A stretch of DNA of 34,558 nucleotides from a virus. Of the stretch, positions 23,135-30,834 are shown one piece after another; within the stretch, counting starts at the first letter, position 1; every line of letters starts with the position of its first letter. The position numbers were made by a program, and so were the translations under genes. The notes below the pieces were generated by a model that did not search any database, was not told the DNA's origin, and saw only the letters and a program-made list of their open reading frames with translations. Location of the stretch: the IMG/VR virus record IMGVR_UViG_3300025886_000087, positions 1 through 34,558 of that record, one strand, 5' to 3'.

Positions 23135-23317
23135 CTATTCCTTGTTGTCAGTAAGGTTCTTTCGAATTGTCTTACTTTTCTTAGGCGAATTTTCACTCGC
23201 CTTAGAAACCCATGTATAATATTTTTCACAGCTTGGCAAGGGATCAGATTTTATTTTTTCTGATCCACTTTCCAATACCATTCTTAATATTTCTAATCTT
23301 ATCTCTTCTTTATCCAT
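23135..23317 (-). CDS. Hypothetical protein between scaffold and capsid
   Basis: This 60-residue protein has an acidic helical N-terminus (MDKEEIRLEILRMVLESGSE) and a basic C-terminus (KKSKTIRKNLTDNKE). It starts within the last codons of the scaffold gene. Small genes at this position sometimes encode head accessory proteins, but I see no recognisable family. Confidence 0.6.
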   Translation of the reverse strand: MDKEEIRLEILRMVLESGSEKIKSDPLPSCEKYYTWVSKASENSPKKSKTIRKNLTDNKE

Positions 23318-24164
23318 TCATCATTGTTCTCAAAGTAAATACTTGTTGAACTACCTTGTCATGTTCTGGGTGAGCTTTATTCCAATATGGACCATCTTTA
23401 TCATTAACAAGAGAATTAATCTCACTTTGGTAGTCTCTTCCAGATGTTGAATTATCTTCTCCAGTTCCAATCATTTTATCTTCAGACATAAGATTAGCAA
23501 TGTTTGCAAAACCTTTAATAACTGCAGGATGATCTCCTAAACGAGTACCATCTTTTAATTGCATATCTAAAATTTCTGGATTCATATTTGCTTTAGCAAC
23601 TGCTCCAGCTTTTTTAATATTTTCATCAAAAGATCTACCCCATTCTTTTCGAAGTTCAGCTTCTGCATTTGCTTGTGCAGTTTCTGTATCAATTTGTGCT
23701 TGTTGTGCAGAGCCTTCCATAGAGTTTTTATAATACTCCAAGATACCTTGAGCCTGTTTATTATTTAAACCAAGTTGGTGAGCATTCTCTGCAAACGATT
23801 TAATTGTACCTTCATCTAATGGAACTACTTCAGATTTTACATCTAGTTTATATTGATCTGGAGATTCTGGTCTACCTAATTTAGAATATACTTCATTCCA
23901 TTGATCATCTGTTGAGTTTTGATTTGGTACAGCAACTTTATCTTGACCAATCATTCTAGTTGCGTTGATATAACTTTTAGCTAACGCATCTATTTCAGTA
24001 AATTTAGAAATGTTTGGATCTTCTCTAAACTCTTGTGAAATTGAATCTTTCCAAGTTGAAGGTGTTGAATTATTTGTTGTTGCTATAGTTGGTGCAACTG
24101 GTTCTGTAGTTTGTGTTGTCTCTGCTACAGGCTCAGTTGTTTGAGTTGTCTGTTCTTCTGACAT
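23310..24164 (-). CDS. Scaffolding protein
   Basis: This 284-residue acidic protein has a Thr/Glu/Pro-rich disordered N-terminus (repeats of TTQTTEPVAET), the segment STWKDSISQEFREDPNISKF that recurs in podovirus scaffolds, a long helical middle (QAQIDTETAQANAEAELRKE) and a C-terminal YWNKAHPEHDKVVQQVFTLR. Scaffold directs capsid assembly and then leaves. Position between portal and capsid genes fits. Confidence 0.85.
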   Translation of the reverse strand: MSEEQTTQTTEPVAETTQTTEPVAPTIATTNNSTPSTWKDSISQEFREDPNISKFTEIDALAKSYINATRMIGQDKVAVPNQNSTDDQWNEVYSKLGRPESPDQYKLDVKSEVVPLDEGTIKSFAENAHQLGLNNKQAQGILEYYKNSMEGSAQQAQIDTETAQANAEAELRKEWGRSFDENIKKAGAVAKANMNPEILDMQLKDGTRLGDHPAVIKGFANIANLMSEDKMIGTGEDNSTSGRDYQSEINSLVNDKDGPYWNKAHPEHDKVVQQVFTLRTMMNG

Positions 24165-24166
24165 AT

Positions 24167-24397
24167 TTATTTATCCTTATTTGTTTGAAGCATTTGTTTA
24201 ATAAATAGAAGGATGCTTCGTTGACCCTCCATATATGCACTCTCATGACTATCACCTTTAACATTGGTAGTAGAATGATAATGACATCTTTTTTCTAAAT
24301 CAGATAAAACTTCCTTACCTTCATCTGATGTAAAAATATGTTTATAATTTTCTTGTAGTTTTTTTATATAAGCGTGTACTGCTTTCTCATCTTGCAT
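24167..24397 (-). CDS. Bbp19-like small head protein
   Basis: This 76-residue protein contains GKEVLSDLEKRCHYHSTTNV and the ending SAYMEGQRSILLFIKQML, which matches the small conserved protein encoded between portal and scaffold in many podoviruses (Bbp19 family). The role is not known. It is closely spaced with both neighbours. Confidence 0.75.
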   Translation of the reverse strand: MQDEKAVHAYIKKLQENYKHIFTSDEGKEVLSDLEKRCHYHSTTNVKGDSHESAYMEGQRSILLFIKQMLQTNKDK

Positions 24398-24418
24398 ATC
24401 TATCCTTTTGTTTTTTTA

Positions 24419-26047
24419 TTATTCTTCAACTTCAGCATTAGCTAGTGCTTGTGCTTCTTCTGGTAATGCTTTTGCCAAAGGTGCTATTTGTCCACCAGCT
24501 TGTGCTACTTGTTGCATCTGTGCCATTTGTTGTGCTTCTTGTTCTTGTTGTTGTTTTTCTTCTCTGGTAGCTTGAACTTCACTTGCAGATTTTAAAACTT
24601 TTTGTGGAACACCTACAACATCCATTAAATGTTTAACAAGTTTATCCATATTAACATGATCGAATACTGGAGCAACATTTGCAAGTGATCCTAGTATTTC
24701 TATACCTCTCATAATAGATTGTAGTTCATTTGACTTTTGTGCTTTAGCTAGTGGAGATACATATTCAATTTCTATATCTTGACCAGATAATTCTTCTGGT
24801 GCAGGTCTAAACATATTTTTTCTTAAAATAATTGCAAAGGCTCTATCAATTAATGGTTTTAATAATTCAGATTGAAGTCTACCAAGAACTGGACCAAGTA
24901 ATCTCATCTTCTCTTCATTACGTTGAATAACTTCTGTAGCTGTCATTTGTGGACCATTCTGCATTTGTAATTGGTTTACATAGAAAGCGTTTCTAATTGA
25001 ATCTCTTCTTTGCTCTTCCATATTTAAACCTAATGGAGTGTTCGCACCAATGTTTAAAGTTTCAATTCTATCTCTAGTTCCTGCTCTGTAGAAATTTAAT
25101 CCACCAGGAACTGTTCTTACTGGTAAAATAAATCCATCATCTGGAACAAGTAAAGGTGGATCAACTTGTTTCTGTGCAGACTTGATTGTAGTCTTAGACA
25201 TTTCATTTAGCATCTTAACGTCTGGCAAAGCTGTCATTGCTGGAGATCTACCATAAATTTCGTGTGATGCTTTTAAGTATCTTGGTACTACAAAAGGAAA
25301 TTCTTTAAATCCAGATACAGATAATTCATCACCTGTTCCTGCTTCTAGGTAAACAGATTCAAAAGGCATATTAGCTTTATCTTGTTTCTTAGGATTAAAA
25401 TCAGATCTTGGATATATTGCGTGAAGTATTTCTATTTCTTCATATGGATCTTTTCTATTTACAGTTACAATATTATCAGAAACATTAGCACCAAATTTTT
25501 GTATTGCAGCTCTAGCTGTTAATCTAAATTTTCTAAAGATAGTATCTATTCTACCTTTATCATTTTCTGAAATATACATTTCATTAATATGTCTTGTAGA
25601 AAATTTTAAAGTATCTTCTTCATCATCTTCAATAAACATTGCTGCAGTACCAAATGTAATTAGATCATGGTACAGTTCAAATATTTCTTGTTGGAAGTTA
25701 GACTTATTAAAAGCTGTGTACATAACTTCTGTAGCATCTTCTAACCAGGCTTTAGCTTCATCATTATCTTCAAATTCTCCACCTTTAAATCTTAATGAGA
25801 ACCAAGTTGTAGAAGGGTTCGTTAACATACCATGAAGTGAAGAAGCAAGTAACTCTACTGCTTGTAGTGGTGAACTATCAAAAATAAGTTCTGTTCTTTT
25901 ATCACCTTTAGATCTTGTTTTAGTTACATCAGCTTTTCTTGGTTGCATATAGTCTGCAACTTCTTGCCAATGACTTTCCCAATTCTGTCTGTTAGATTTT
26001 AATCTGTCAAATCTTTTTAATAATTGTTTTGCTAAATCTGTTTGCAT
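24419..26047 (-). CDS. Portal (head-tail connector) protein
   Basis: This 542-residue protein shows the T7-type portal pattern: LLKRFDRLKSNRQNWESHWQ, VADYMQPRKAD, SSPLQAVELLASSLHGMLTN with TTWFSLRF, ELYHDLITFGTAAMFIE, GRSPAMTALPDVKMLNEM, and MTATEVIQRNEEKMRLLGPV. The C-terminal tail is Gln/Glu-rich (EEKQQQEQEAQQMAQMQQ). It forms the dodecameric packaging channel. It lies between terL-side head genes and scaffold. Confidence 0.92.
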   Translation of the reverse strand: MQTDLAKQLLKRFDRLKSNRQNWESHWQEVADYMQPRKADVTKTRSKGDKRTELIFDSSPLQAVELLASSLHGMLTNPSTTWFSLRFKGGEFEDNDEAKAWLEDATEVMYTAFNKSNFQQEIFELYHDLITFGTAAMFIEDDEEDTLKFSTRHINEMYISENDKGRIDTIFRKFRLTARAAIQKFGANVSDNIVTVNRKDPYEEIEILHAIYPRSDFNPKKQDKANMPFESVYLEAGTGDELSVSGFKEFPFVVPRYLKASHEIYGRSPAMTALPDVKMLNEMSKTTIKSAQKQVDPPLLVPDDGFILPVRTVPGGLNFYRAGTRDRIETLNIGANTPLGLNMEEQRRDSIRNAFYVNQLQMQNGPQMTATEVIQRNEEKMRLLGPVLGRLQSELLKPLIDRAFAIILRKNMFRPAPEELSGQDIEIEYVSPLAKAQKSNELQSIMRGIEILGSLANVAPVFDHVNMDKLVKHLMDVVGVPQKVLKSASEVQATREEKQQQEQEAQQMAQMQQVAQAGGQIAPLAKALPEEAQALANAEVEE

Positions 26048-26048
26048 A

Positions 26049-26525
26049 TTATCCTAATAAAGTTTTATTACTTAAAGTTAAACCTTCATTACTTAAACCT
26101 TGTGATGAAGTTTGCAACATATTTAAAGATCTTCCTCTCCCTCTTCTTTTTTTTAAAATTAATTCATTTGCTGATGCTCTTGCTTCTTCTGATGTAATTT
26201 CTGGTACAACTTGAGAAACTTCTGCTGTTGTTGGACCATTAACTTTTGTAACTACTGGAGCTTGAACAACTTGATTACTATTGTTGTCATTACCACCACT
26301 TTCGTTAGTAACATAAGTGCTACCTCTTTTAGTTTTATAAGCAGCACCCTCATAATCTAAAGCAGTTTGCATATCTTTTTTTTGTTTAGTTTCTTTTATA
26401 TTTTTAGTAATAGCTTTAACCACTTTAACTGTTGGAGATGCTTCAAAAATTTTTTGAACTATATTTTTTTTTGGTGGTTCATATCTATTTGATCCACCAC
26501 CACTAGAAGCATTATTGCTACCCAT
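26049..26525 (-). CDS. Head-region protein with RGR and KTLLG C-terminal motifs
   Basis: This 158-residue protein is mostly low-complexity (Asn/Gly/Ser N-terminus, Thr/Val middle). The last 40 residues contain KKRRGRGRSLNMLQTSSQGL and end SNKTLLG. The 72-residue protein encoded at 26697 ends in the same way (RKRKGRKSTIKTSPL...KKTLLG). The shared end suggests a common binding target, for example portal or DNA. This kind of protein beside the portal is common in marine podoviruses and has no assigned role. Confidence 0.68.
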   Translation of the reverse strand: MGSNNASSGGGSNRYEPPKKNIVQKIFEASPTVKVVKAITKNIKETKQKKDMQTALDYEGAAYKTKRGSTYVTNESGGNDNNSNQVVQAPVVTKVNGPTTAEVSQVVPEITSEEARASANELILKKRRGRGRSLNMLQTSSQGLSNEGLTLSNKTLLG

Positions 26526-26527
26526 AA

Positions 26528-26692
26528 TTATTTTCCAAATGTTAAAGAAGATTTAGTTTCAGATTGAGTTTCAGATTTAACTTCTGACTTAACTTCTTTT
26601 GCAATCTCAATAGAAGTGTTTACTTGCTTCTTAAATTCTGACTTAACTTCTTTTTTTGTTTTGCTAAATGCTTTTTTAATTTTATCTAACAT
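26528..26692 (-). CDS. Small Lys/Glu-rich helical protein (54 aa)
   Basis: This ORF begins MLDKIKKAFSKTKKEVKSEF and ends SSLTFGK. The middle has repeats of KEVKSE. It occupies an otherwise empty gap between the two KTLLG-ending genes, in the same operon and strand. It is probably one amphipathic helix with a disordered end. No family recognised. Confidence 0.6.
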   Translation of the reverse strand: MLDKIKKAFSKTKKEVKSEFKKQVNTSIEIAKEVKSEVKSETQSETKSSLTFGK

Positions 26693-26696
26693 AGTA

Positions 26697-26915
26697 TTAT
26701 CCTAGTAATGTTTTCTTCTCTACGTCTGCTTCTTCCATAGCAATTAGTGGAGAAGTTTTGATTGTTGATTTTCTACCTTTTCTTTTTCTTTCTTTAGCAG
26801 CAAACTCTGCGTCTAATTTTTTTTGTTCAGCTTCAGATAGTTCTGTTGAAGGTGGTTCTTCTAATGGTTGCACAGGTGGTAATTCTGGCATTTTTGGTTT
26901 TAAAATTGATCCCAT
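26697..26915 (-). CDS. Small head-region protein with KTLLG end
   Basis: This 72-residue protein has a Pro-rich N-terminus (PKMPELPPVQPLEEPPSTE), a charged helix (EAEQKKLDAEFAAKERKRKG), then GRKSTIKTSPL and the terminal KKTLLG shared with the protein at 26049-26525. It sits between terL and portal, a place usually occupied by head completion or unknown proteins in this phage group. Confidence 0.68.
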   Translation of the reverse strand: MGSILKPKMPELPPVQPLEEPPSTELSEAEQKKLDAEFAAKERKRKGRKSTIKTSPLIAMEEADVEKKTLLG

Positions 26916-26917
26916 AA

Positions 26918-28189
26918 TTAAATAATCCTATAATCATTATCTGCTACACTTTGTGGAGCGTTTTGTCTAGTATTTAATTCTTGTAACCCTACTGCTAGAT
27001 ACCTCATTGCATCGCAGGCATGACTACTCCAATCGTGTACAGGTTTCGATCTGAACATTCTATTTTTGTCGATGTACTTCCTATGGTAATGTCTTAACGC
27101 ATCTATTAAACTTTTGCAATGGTCTGTATCTATCCAACATCGGTTGAGCAACATAGTTACTGCGTGGATTCCTTCCTCTACTGGTAGCTTCGGCACAACT
27201 TTGAAACGCACCCCTAATTGGTAGGCTATCTCACGTCTAGTCTTGCCATTGCCAAACTCCTGTACTTCAATATCATGTGGTGCGTAATGCTCCTTGTAAA
27301 CGTATGGTTTTTCGTTTAGCAACTGAATATAGTGTGGTAATCCATGACCACGTTCTTCATGGTAATCTATTATCTGTATTGCTGTTCCTTTTTGCTGAAA
27401 GAATATAATACTACTGTGGTCTGCGACACCGAGATCCCATGCAGTTGAGACAGGCAAAGTAGGATCGTAGGGAACTCTAGCTAGTTGATTCTTATCATCT
27501 AACTTAGCGACTTCATCTCCATAGATCGCACCTTCAATGTTGGCAATCCAATCACACTCAAATTCCTGTAGGTACTTCTTCTCACCCATAACTTCTCTTG
27601 CTTTTTCTAATTCTTCTGGATCTACAATCTTTGTATCACTTGCTTTAGCTTTATAGTTAAACCAATCATCTGCTCCATTAGCGTGTTGGTATAGATCATA
27701 AAAGTTATTGTTCATTCCAGCAGGTGTACCAATAAATACACAGTAACCTTTTCTGTCAGATAGAGCTGGTCTAATTATCTCTGCAAATAGTTTTCCTTCA
27801 ATGTTTGCGTATTCATCAATCACACAACCATCCAGGTATATACCTCTTAACCCATCTGAGTTCTCAGCTCCTAGTAATGTTATTCTTGCACCATTTGGCA
27901 GATCTACTCTTAGTTCTGTTTCATTGAACTTTGTTGCTGGGATTTTTGCAGTAAACTGTTTCATGTAATCCCAAGCGATTGACTTCGCTTGTTTAAAGGT
28001 GGGTGCAATATAAGCAAATCTAGGATTCTTATGTTTGCACATTAATGCTGATTTAATAAGATGGTTTATCATGCATACTGTTTTGCCAAACCTTCTGTGA
28101 CAAACTAGCACACTCCATCTATGTTTGTTAATCTGTTGATGTAGATAGTTCTGATGTTTTCTAGGAGTATAAGGAATCTTAATGTTCAT
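26918..28189 (-). CDS. terL: Terminase large subunit
   Basis: This 423-residue protein has Walker A CHRRFGKT at 30-37, Walker B GCVIDEY with D125-E126, a following GTPAG coupling motif, and a C-terminal RNase H-like nuclease with TAWDLGVADHSS and SSHACDAMRYL. It powers DNA packaging and cuts concatemers. It is near the head of the leftward late operon, preceded only by a 63-residue gene. The probable small subunit is not adjacent: it lies across the rightward early cluster at 31832-32311. Confidence 0.95.
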   Translation of the reverse strand: MNIKIPYTPRKHQNYLHQQINKHRWSVLVCHRRFGKTVCMINHLIKSALMCKHKNPRFAYIAPTFKQAKSIAWDYMKQFTAKIPATKFNETELRVDLPNGARITLLGAENSDGLRGIYLDGCVIDEYANIEGKLFAEIIRPALSDRKGYCVFIGTPAGMNNNFYDLYQHANGADDWFNYKAKASDTKIVDPEELEKAREVMGEKKYLQEFECDWIANIEGAIYGDEVAKLDDKNQLARVPYDPTLPVSTAWDLGVADHSSIIFFQQKGTAIQIIDYHEERGHGLPHYIQLLNEKPYVYKEHYAPHDIEVQEFGNGKTRREIAYQLGVRFKVVPKLPVEEGIHAVTMLLNRCWIDTDHCKSLIDALRHYHRKYIDKNRMFRSKPVHDWSSHACDAMRYLAVGLQELNTRQNAPQSVADNDYRII

Positions 28190-28192
28190 CTG

Positions 28193-28384
28193 TTAATGTA
28201 TCATTTTGGAACGAGTGGTCTCGCTTAAAGGATGGTAATCAACTCCTAATGTCATCATGACATAATCTGTAAATAGTTCTGCAGCTTGTTTATTAGGTAT
28301 ACCAATAAACTTTATTGTTAAGTTATTATTCTTCTCATCAATAAAAGCAATACAATCAAAGCTATTACTATCTAAATCATCCAT
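28193..28384 (-). CDS. Hypothetical protein, first gene of the late operon
   Basis: This 63-residue protein (FDCIAFIDEKNNNLTIKFIG, ELFTDYVMMTLGVDYHPLS) is probably a small alpha/beta fold. There is no ribosome site, and an eight-base inverted repeat with a promoter -10-like TATACT sits on and just before the start codon, so it may be read from a leaderless or nearly leaderless mRNA. No family recognised. Confidence 0.6.
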   Translation of the reverse strand: MDDLDSNSFDCIAFIDEKNNNLTIKFIGIPNKQAAELFTDYVMMTLGVDYHPLSETTRSKMIH

Positions 28385-28402
28385 ATACTAGATGTAGTAT
28401 AT
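28383..28402 (-). promoter_or_regulatory. Operator-like dyad and -10 element at late operon start
   Basis: ATATACTA (28383-28390) and TAGTATAT (28395-28402) form a perfect eight-base inverted repeat with a GATG spacer. On the - strand the right arm supplies TATACT, a good -10 hexamer, but no convincing -35 is visible 16-18 bases upstream. A dyad over a -10 is typical of a regulator binding site. The start codon of the first late gene lies in the left arm. Confidence 0.5.
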
Positions 28403-28727
28403 TCGGTTTTTAAAACAACTAAAAAATAATTTTTGGAAAAGGTTTGTATAACTGGTGCAGGGTGTCTGTGTGTGTCTGTTAGCAAATCCCATGTATAATG
28501 ATATGTATATCGCACGCCATTTTCTGGGGTGTACCCCCTCTCTATATTTCAAAAATCTTTTTTTTTTGTAGGTTTATTCAATAAATATTACTAACGATAA
28601 TTCCAGACTATCAATACTAATAAAAAAAAATCTTTTAGTATGGTCTATTCTTTTAATTAACCGTCTTATTGTTTCCGTTCTTTATATCGCATAAAAAATT
28701 CCAGGTTGAGTGTGTTTCTTTTTAGTA

Positions 28728-28769
28728 TACTTATCTCTCTATATTTATCTCTCTATACTTATCTCTCTA
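28728..28769. repeat. Three tandem copies of a 14-base unit
   Basis: TACTTATCTCTCTA, TATTTATCTCTCTA and TACTTATCTCTCTA follow each other without spacers; copies 1 and 3 are identical and copy 2 differs at one base. A partial match (CTCTCTATATTT) lies 190 bases upstream at 28538. The units are in noncoding DNA and strongly strand-asymmetric (pyrimidine-rich). They may bind a phage protein, perhaps the DnaA-like or terminase small protein. Confidence 0.75.
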
Positions 28770-28832
28770 TAATATCTATCTCACTCATTCAATAATACTT
28801 TAGAACTATTCTAATCTATTTGATGCGTCAAC

Positions 28833-28860
28833 TTGTCATGTTCTAATTTTCAATTATATC
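28833..28860 (+). promoter_or_regulatory. Probable early promoter
   Basis: TTGTCA (28833-28838) and TATATC (28855-28860) are 16 bases apart and would start RNA about 38 bases before the first early gene at 28905. The match to a sigma-70-type promoter is fair, and the phage has no visible RNA polymerase of its own. Strength and regulation unknown. Confidence 0.45.
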
Positions 28861-28904
28861 TATAACTTGTTTTTTAAAGACAACTTAAACAAAAAAGGGA
28901 AAAT

Positions 28905-29099
28905 ATGACTACAAAAACAAATAAAAAAACAATCAATCTTAATGACTTTGGAAAATGGGAAACTCAATTGCCTTTATATTTAGATTTATATTCTAAATTA
29001 ACTGATGAAGGCAAAAAAGAAATGAAAATGCAAGTTTCAACTTTGGGAAAATTAGTTGATATAATCCAAAAAGCAAAAAATGATAAGGGGGTAAAATAA
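28905..29099 (+). CDS. Early hypothetical protein (64 aa)
   Basis: This is the first gene of the rightward small-gene cluster, preceded by AAAAAAGGGAAAAT, a leader repeated before several genes here. The sequence (INLNDFGKWETQLPLYLDLY, SKLTDEGKKEMKMQVSTLGK) is helical and basic. Its stop overlaps the next start. No family recognised; early position suggests a host-takeover or regulatory role. Confidence 0.65.
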   Translation: MTTKTNKKTINLNDFGKWETQLPLYLDLYSKLTDEGKKEMKMQVSTLGKLVDIIQKAKNDKGVK

Positions 29100-29287
29100 T
29101 GTCATTGAGTTATAATGAAAAACACTTATTGAAAAAACTTGAAAAAGATAATTCACCAATGGAATTTGTGCTTTTTAAAGAGGATAATTGTCCATCAAAT
29201 TTTAGTGATGAATTTCACAAAAAATTTAATGAGTTAGAAGATCAAGTAATTTATAATAATCAATTAAAGAAAGGTACTGACTTATAA
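29099..29287 (+). CDS. Early hypothetical protein (62 aa)
   Basis: This charged, helical small protein (LSYNEKHLLKKLEKDNSPME, FHKKFNELEDQVIYNNQLKK) is coupled to both neighbours by one-base stop/start overlaps; GGGGG lies just before its ATG. No motif or family recognised. Confidence 0.62.
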   Translation: MSLSYNEKHLLKKLEKDNSPMEFVLFKEDNCPSNFSDEFHKKFNELEDQVIYNNQLKKGTDL

Positions 29288-29445
29288 TGCTTACAGTTAT
29301 TAAATGGGTTTTATTATTATTATGTTCAGTTCTAGGTATAATTATCCTGGCAACTGATCCAAGTAAGCAATCATTAGGTTTAATATTAACCTTCGGTTGC
29401 TTTTTATTATTTGCTTTAGATGTGGCAAAAAGTTTTATAGATTAA
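29287..29445 (+). CDS. Two-helix membrane microprotein (52 aa)
   Basis: This ORF begins MLTVIKWVLLLLCSVLGIII, giving one membrane helix, then a short polar loop (ATDPSKQS) and a second helix (LGLILTFGCFLLFALDVA). Its ATG overlaps the upstream stop (TAATG). Such proteins in early phage clusters can block superinfection or alter the membrane; here that is inference. No family recognised. Confidence 0.6.
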   Translation: MLTVIKWVLLLLCSVLGIIILATDPSKQSLGLILTFGCFLLFALDVAKSFID

Positions 29446-29469
29446 CGCAACAGTAAGAAAGGGTAAAAA

Positions 29470-29532
29470 ATGGAACATCTTTATTTGGCTTTAGTATTAG
29501 CAATAATAATAACTTTAATATTTGGTAAATAG
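29470..29532 (+). CDS. Single-helix membrane microprotein (20 aa)
   Basis: The 20 residues MEHLYLALVLAIIITLIFGK form one transmembrane helix with a terminal lysine. The leader AAGAAAGGGTAAAAA is the same type that precedes longer genes in this cluster (for example at 30393), which supports translation. It is very small, so confidence is limited. Confidence 0.45.
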   Translation: MEHLYLALVLAIIITLIFGK

Positions 29533-29607
29533 GTGCGACAATTTAGCAACTTTAAAGAAATACCAATAAAACTAATATAATTAAAAAAAACAAAAAAAAG
29601 GGAAAAT

Positions 29608-30369
29608 ATGACAGTACAAAAAACAAAGCCTACTTATAAAGATTTAACAAAAATAATGTTTACAAGTGGAAACCCAAAATTAGATAAAAATCTAAAAGAT
29701 GAAGATTTAAAAAAATATTGGATTAAAAGATTAAATTTAGCACCTTCAAAAATATCTGGATATGAAACTTGTGCCAGTAAATCTGAAGGTTGTGCAAATG
29801 CTTGTTTACATGAAGCAGGCAATCCAGTTTTTATGCCACAAAAAACACTAGGTAGGGTTAATAGAACTTTATTATATTTTAAAGATAGAGCAAAATTTTT
29901 AAGTATGATCACAAGAGAAATTAGAAATCATGAAATTTTATGTAAAAAATATGATCTTAAACCAGTTATAAGATTAAACACAACTTCAGATATTATGTGG
30001 GAAAATCACAAAATATTTGAATTGTTTCCTAATGTTCAATTTTATGACTACACAAAGCATTTTAAAAGAATGATTAAATATCTTAAAGGTGATATGCCAA
30101 AAAATTATCATTTAACATTCTCAAGAAATGAAGCTAACGATTTTCAATCAACTCAAGTTTTAAAAGCAGGGGGAAACGTAGCCGTAGTTTTTAGAAAGGA
30201 ACTACCAGAGACTTATAAAGGTTTTAAGGTTATTACTGGGGATGAACATGATTTAAGGTTTCTTGATGAAGCTAACGTAGTTGTAGGATTAAAAGAAAAA
30301 TTAAGTCTTAACAAAAAAACTGGAAAACTAGATAGAGACACGTCTGGATTTGTAGTTGATTTAAAATAA
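29608..30369 (+). CDS. GP88-family protein with three-cysteine motif
   Basis: This 253-residue protein, much larger than its neighbours, has LNLAPSKISGYETC followed by C55-x6-C62-x3-C66 (CASKSEGCANACLHEAG), matching phage gene-product-88-type proteins. Later, VIRLNTTSDIMWE and VQFYDYTKHFKRM resemble the strand order of TIM-barrel radical-SAM-like phage proteins, and three clustered cysteines could hold an Fe-S cluster. The cysteine spacing is not the classic CxxxCxxC. The function of the family is not established. A leader AAAAAAGGGAAAAT precedes the ATG. Confidence 0.75.
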   Translation: MTVQKTKPTYKDLTKIMFTSGNPKLDKNLKDEDLKKYWIKRLNLAPSKISGYETCASKSEGCANACLHEAGNPVFMPQKTLGRVNRTLLYFKDRAKFLSMITREIRNHEILCKKYDLKPVIRLNTTSDIMWENHKIFELFPNVQFYDYTKHFKRMIKYLKGDMPKNYHLTFSRNEANDFQSTQVLKAGGNVAVVFRKELPETYKGFKVITGDEHDLRFLDEANVVVGLKEKLSLNKKTGKLDRDTSGFVVDLK

Positions 30370-30392
30370 CAATAAAAAAGAAAGGGTAAACA

Positions 30393-30665
30393 ATGGCGAC
30401 ACTAATGGAACTTGTAAAGATACAAGCCGTAATAGATAACAGAGCGATAGCAAGCGATACAATGGAAACACTTGAAACAACTTATAGATATTCAAAATCT
30501 AAAGGTGTTAATATTAAAATAGGAGATATGCATATCGATCATTTTTTGAGATCTTTGAATTTAGAAAAATTTCAAAAAAATGTAGTTGATATTCAAACGG
30601 CTCAAATAATAGAGCGACAGAAAAAAACATTAATAAAAATAAAGAGGTTAATCAATGAAAAATAA
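30393..30665 (+). CDS. Early hypothetical protein (90 aa)
   Basis: The N-terminal helix is MATLMELVKIQAVIDNRAIA, and the middle reads YRYSKSKGVNIKIGDMHIDH. The C-terminus is basic (RQKKTLIKIKRLINEK). The ribosome leader AAGAAAGGGTAAACA is strong. Its end overlaps the next gene's start by about ten bases. No family recognised. Confidence 0.65.
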   Translation: MATLMELVKIQAVIDNRAIASDTMETLETTYRYSKSKGVNIKIGDMHIDHFLRSLNLEKFQKNVVDIQTAQIIERQKKTLIKIKRLINEK

Positions 30666-30834
30666 AAATTGGAAGGATAAATTTATCAATTTAATCAATA
30701 AGATAAGCAAAAAAAAAGGGTGGGAGAGTAGCGACATCAACCCATTTTTTAACGTAGTACATCATATAGGAAGTACAGACGCTCAAACCTTGAGACAATT
30801 TAAAAAAGAAATAAGGGGGTTAAAAGATGAGTAA
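30655..30834 (+). CDS. Small basic early protein (59 aa)
   Basis: This ORF begins MKNKNWKDKFINLINKISKK and ends KKEIRGLKDE. It has a C-terminal DAQTLRQFKKEIRG helix. It overlaps the preceding gene and ends over the ATG of the next one (ATGAGTAA arrangement), so the cluster is translationally coupled. No family recognised. Confidence 0.6.
   Translation: MKNKNWKDKFINLINKISKKKGWESSDINPFFNVVHHIGSTDAQTLRQFKKEIRGLKDE

Larger units (their letters stand above)
28385..28904. other. Noncoding divergent control region (520 bases)
   Basis: No credible ORF is present. It separates the leftward late operon from the rightward early cluster. It holds the dyad at 28383-28402, a TATAAT at 28494-28499, a nine-base direct repeat TATATCGCA (28506-28514 and 28683-28691), a GGGGT/ACCCC mini-hairpin near 28526-28537, the palindrome TTTATT-C-AATAAA (28573-28585), a 14-base tandem repeat (28728-28769) and a promoter-like pair at 28833-28860. 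It is a candidate for promoters, a packaging site or a second replication element. Confidence 0.7.

Noticed and set aside
28385-28904. CRISPR array, tRNA or integrase attachment site in the long noncoding region
   Set aside because: The 14-base units have no spacers, no cloverleaf can be drawn by eye, and no integrase gene is present.
29634-29912. - strand ORF of 92 codons
   Set aside because: It is antisense to the GP88-family gene, which has the conserved cysteine motif.
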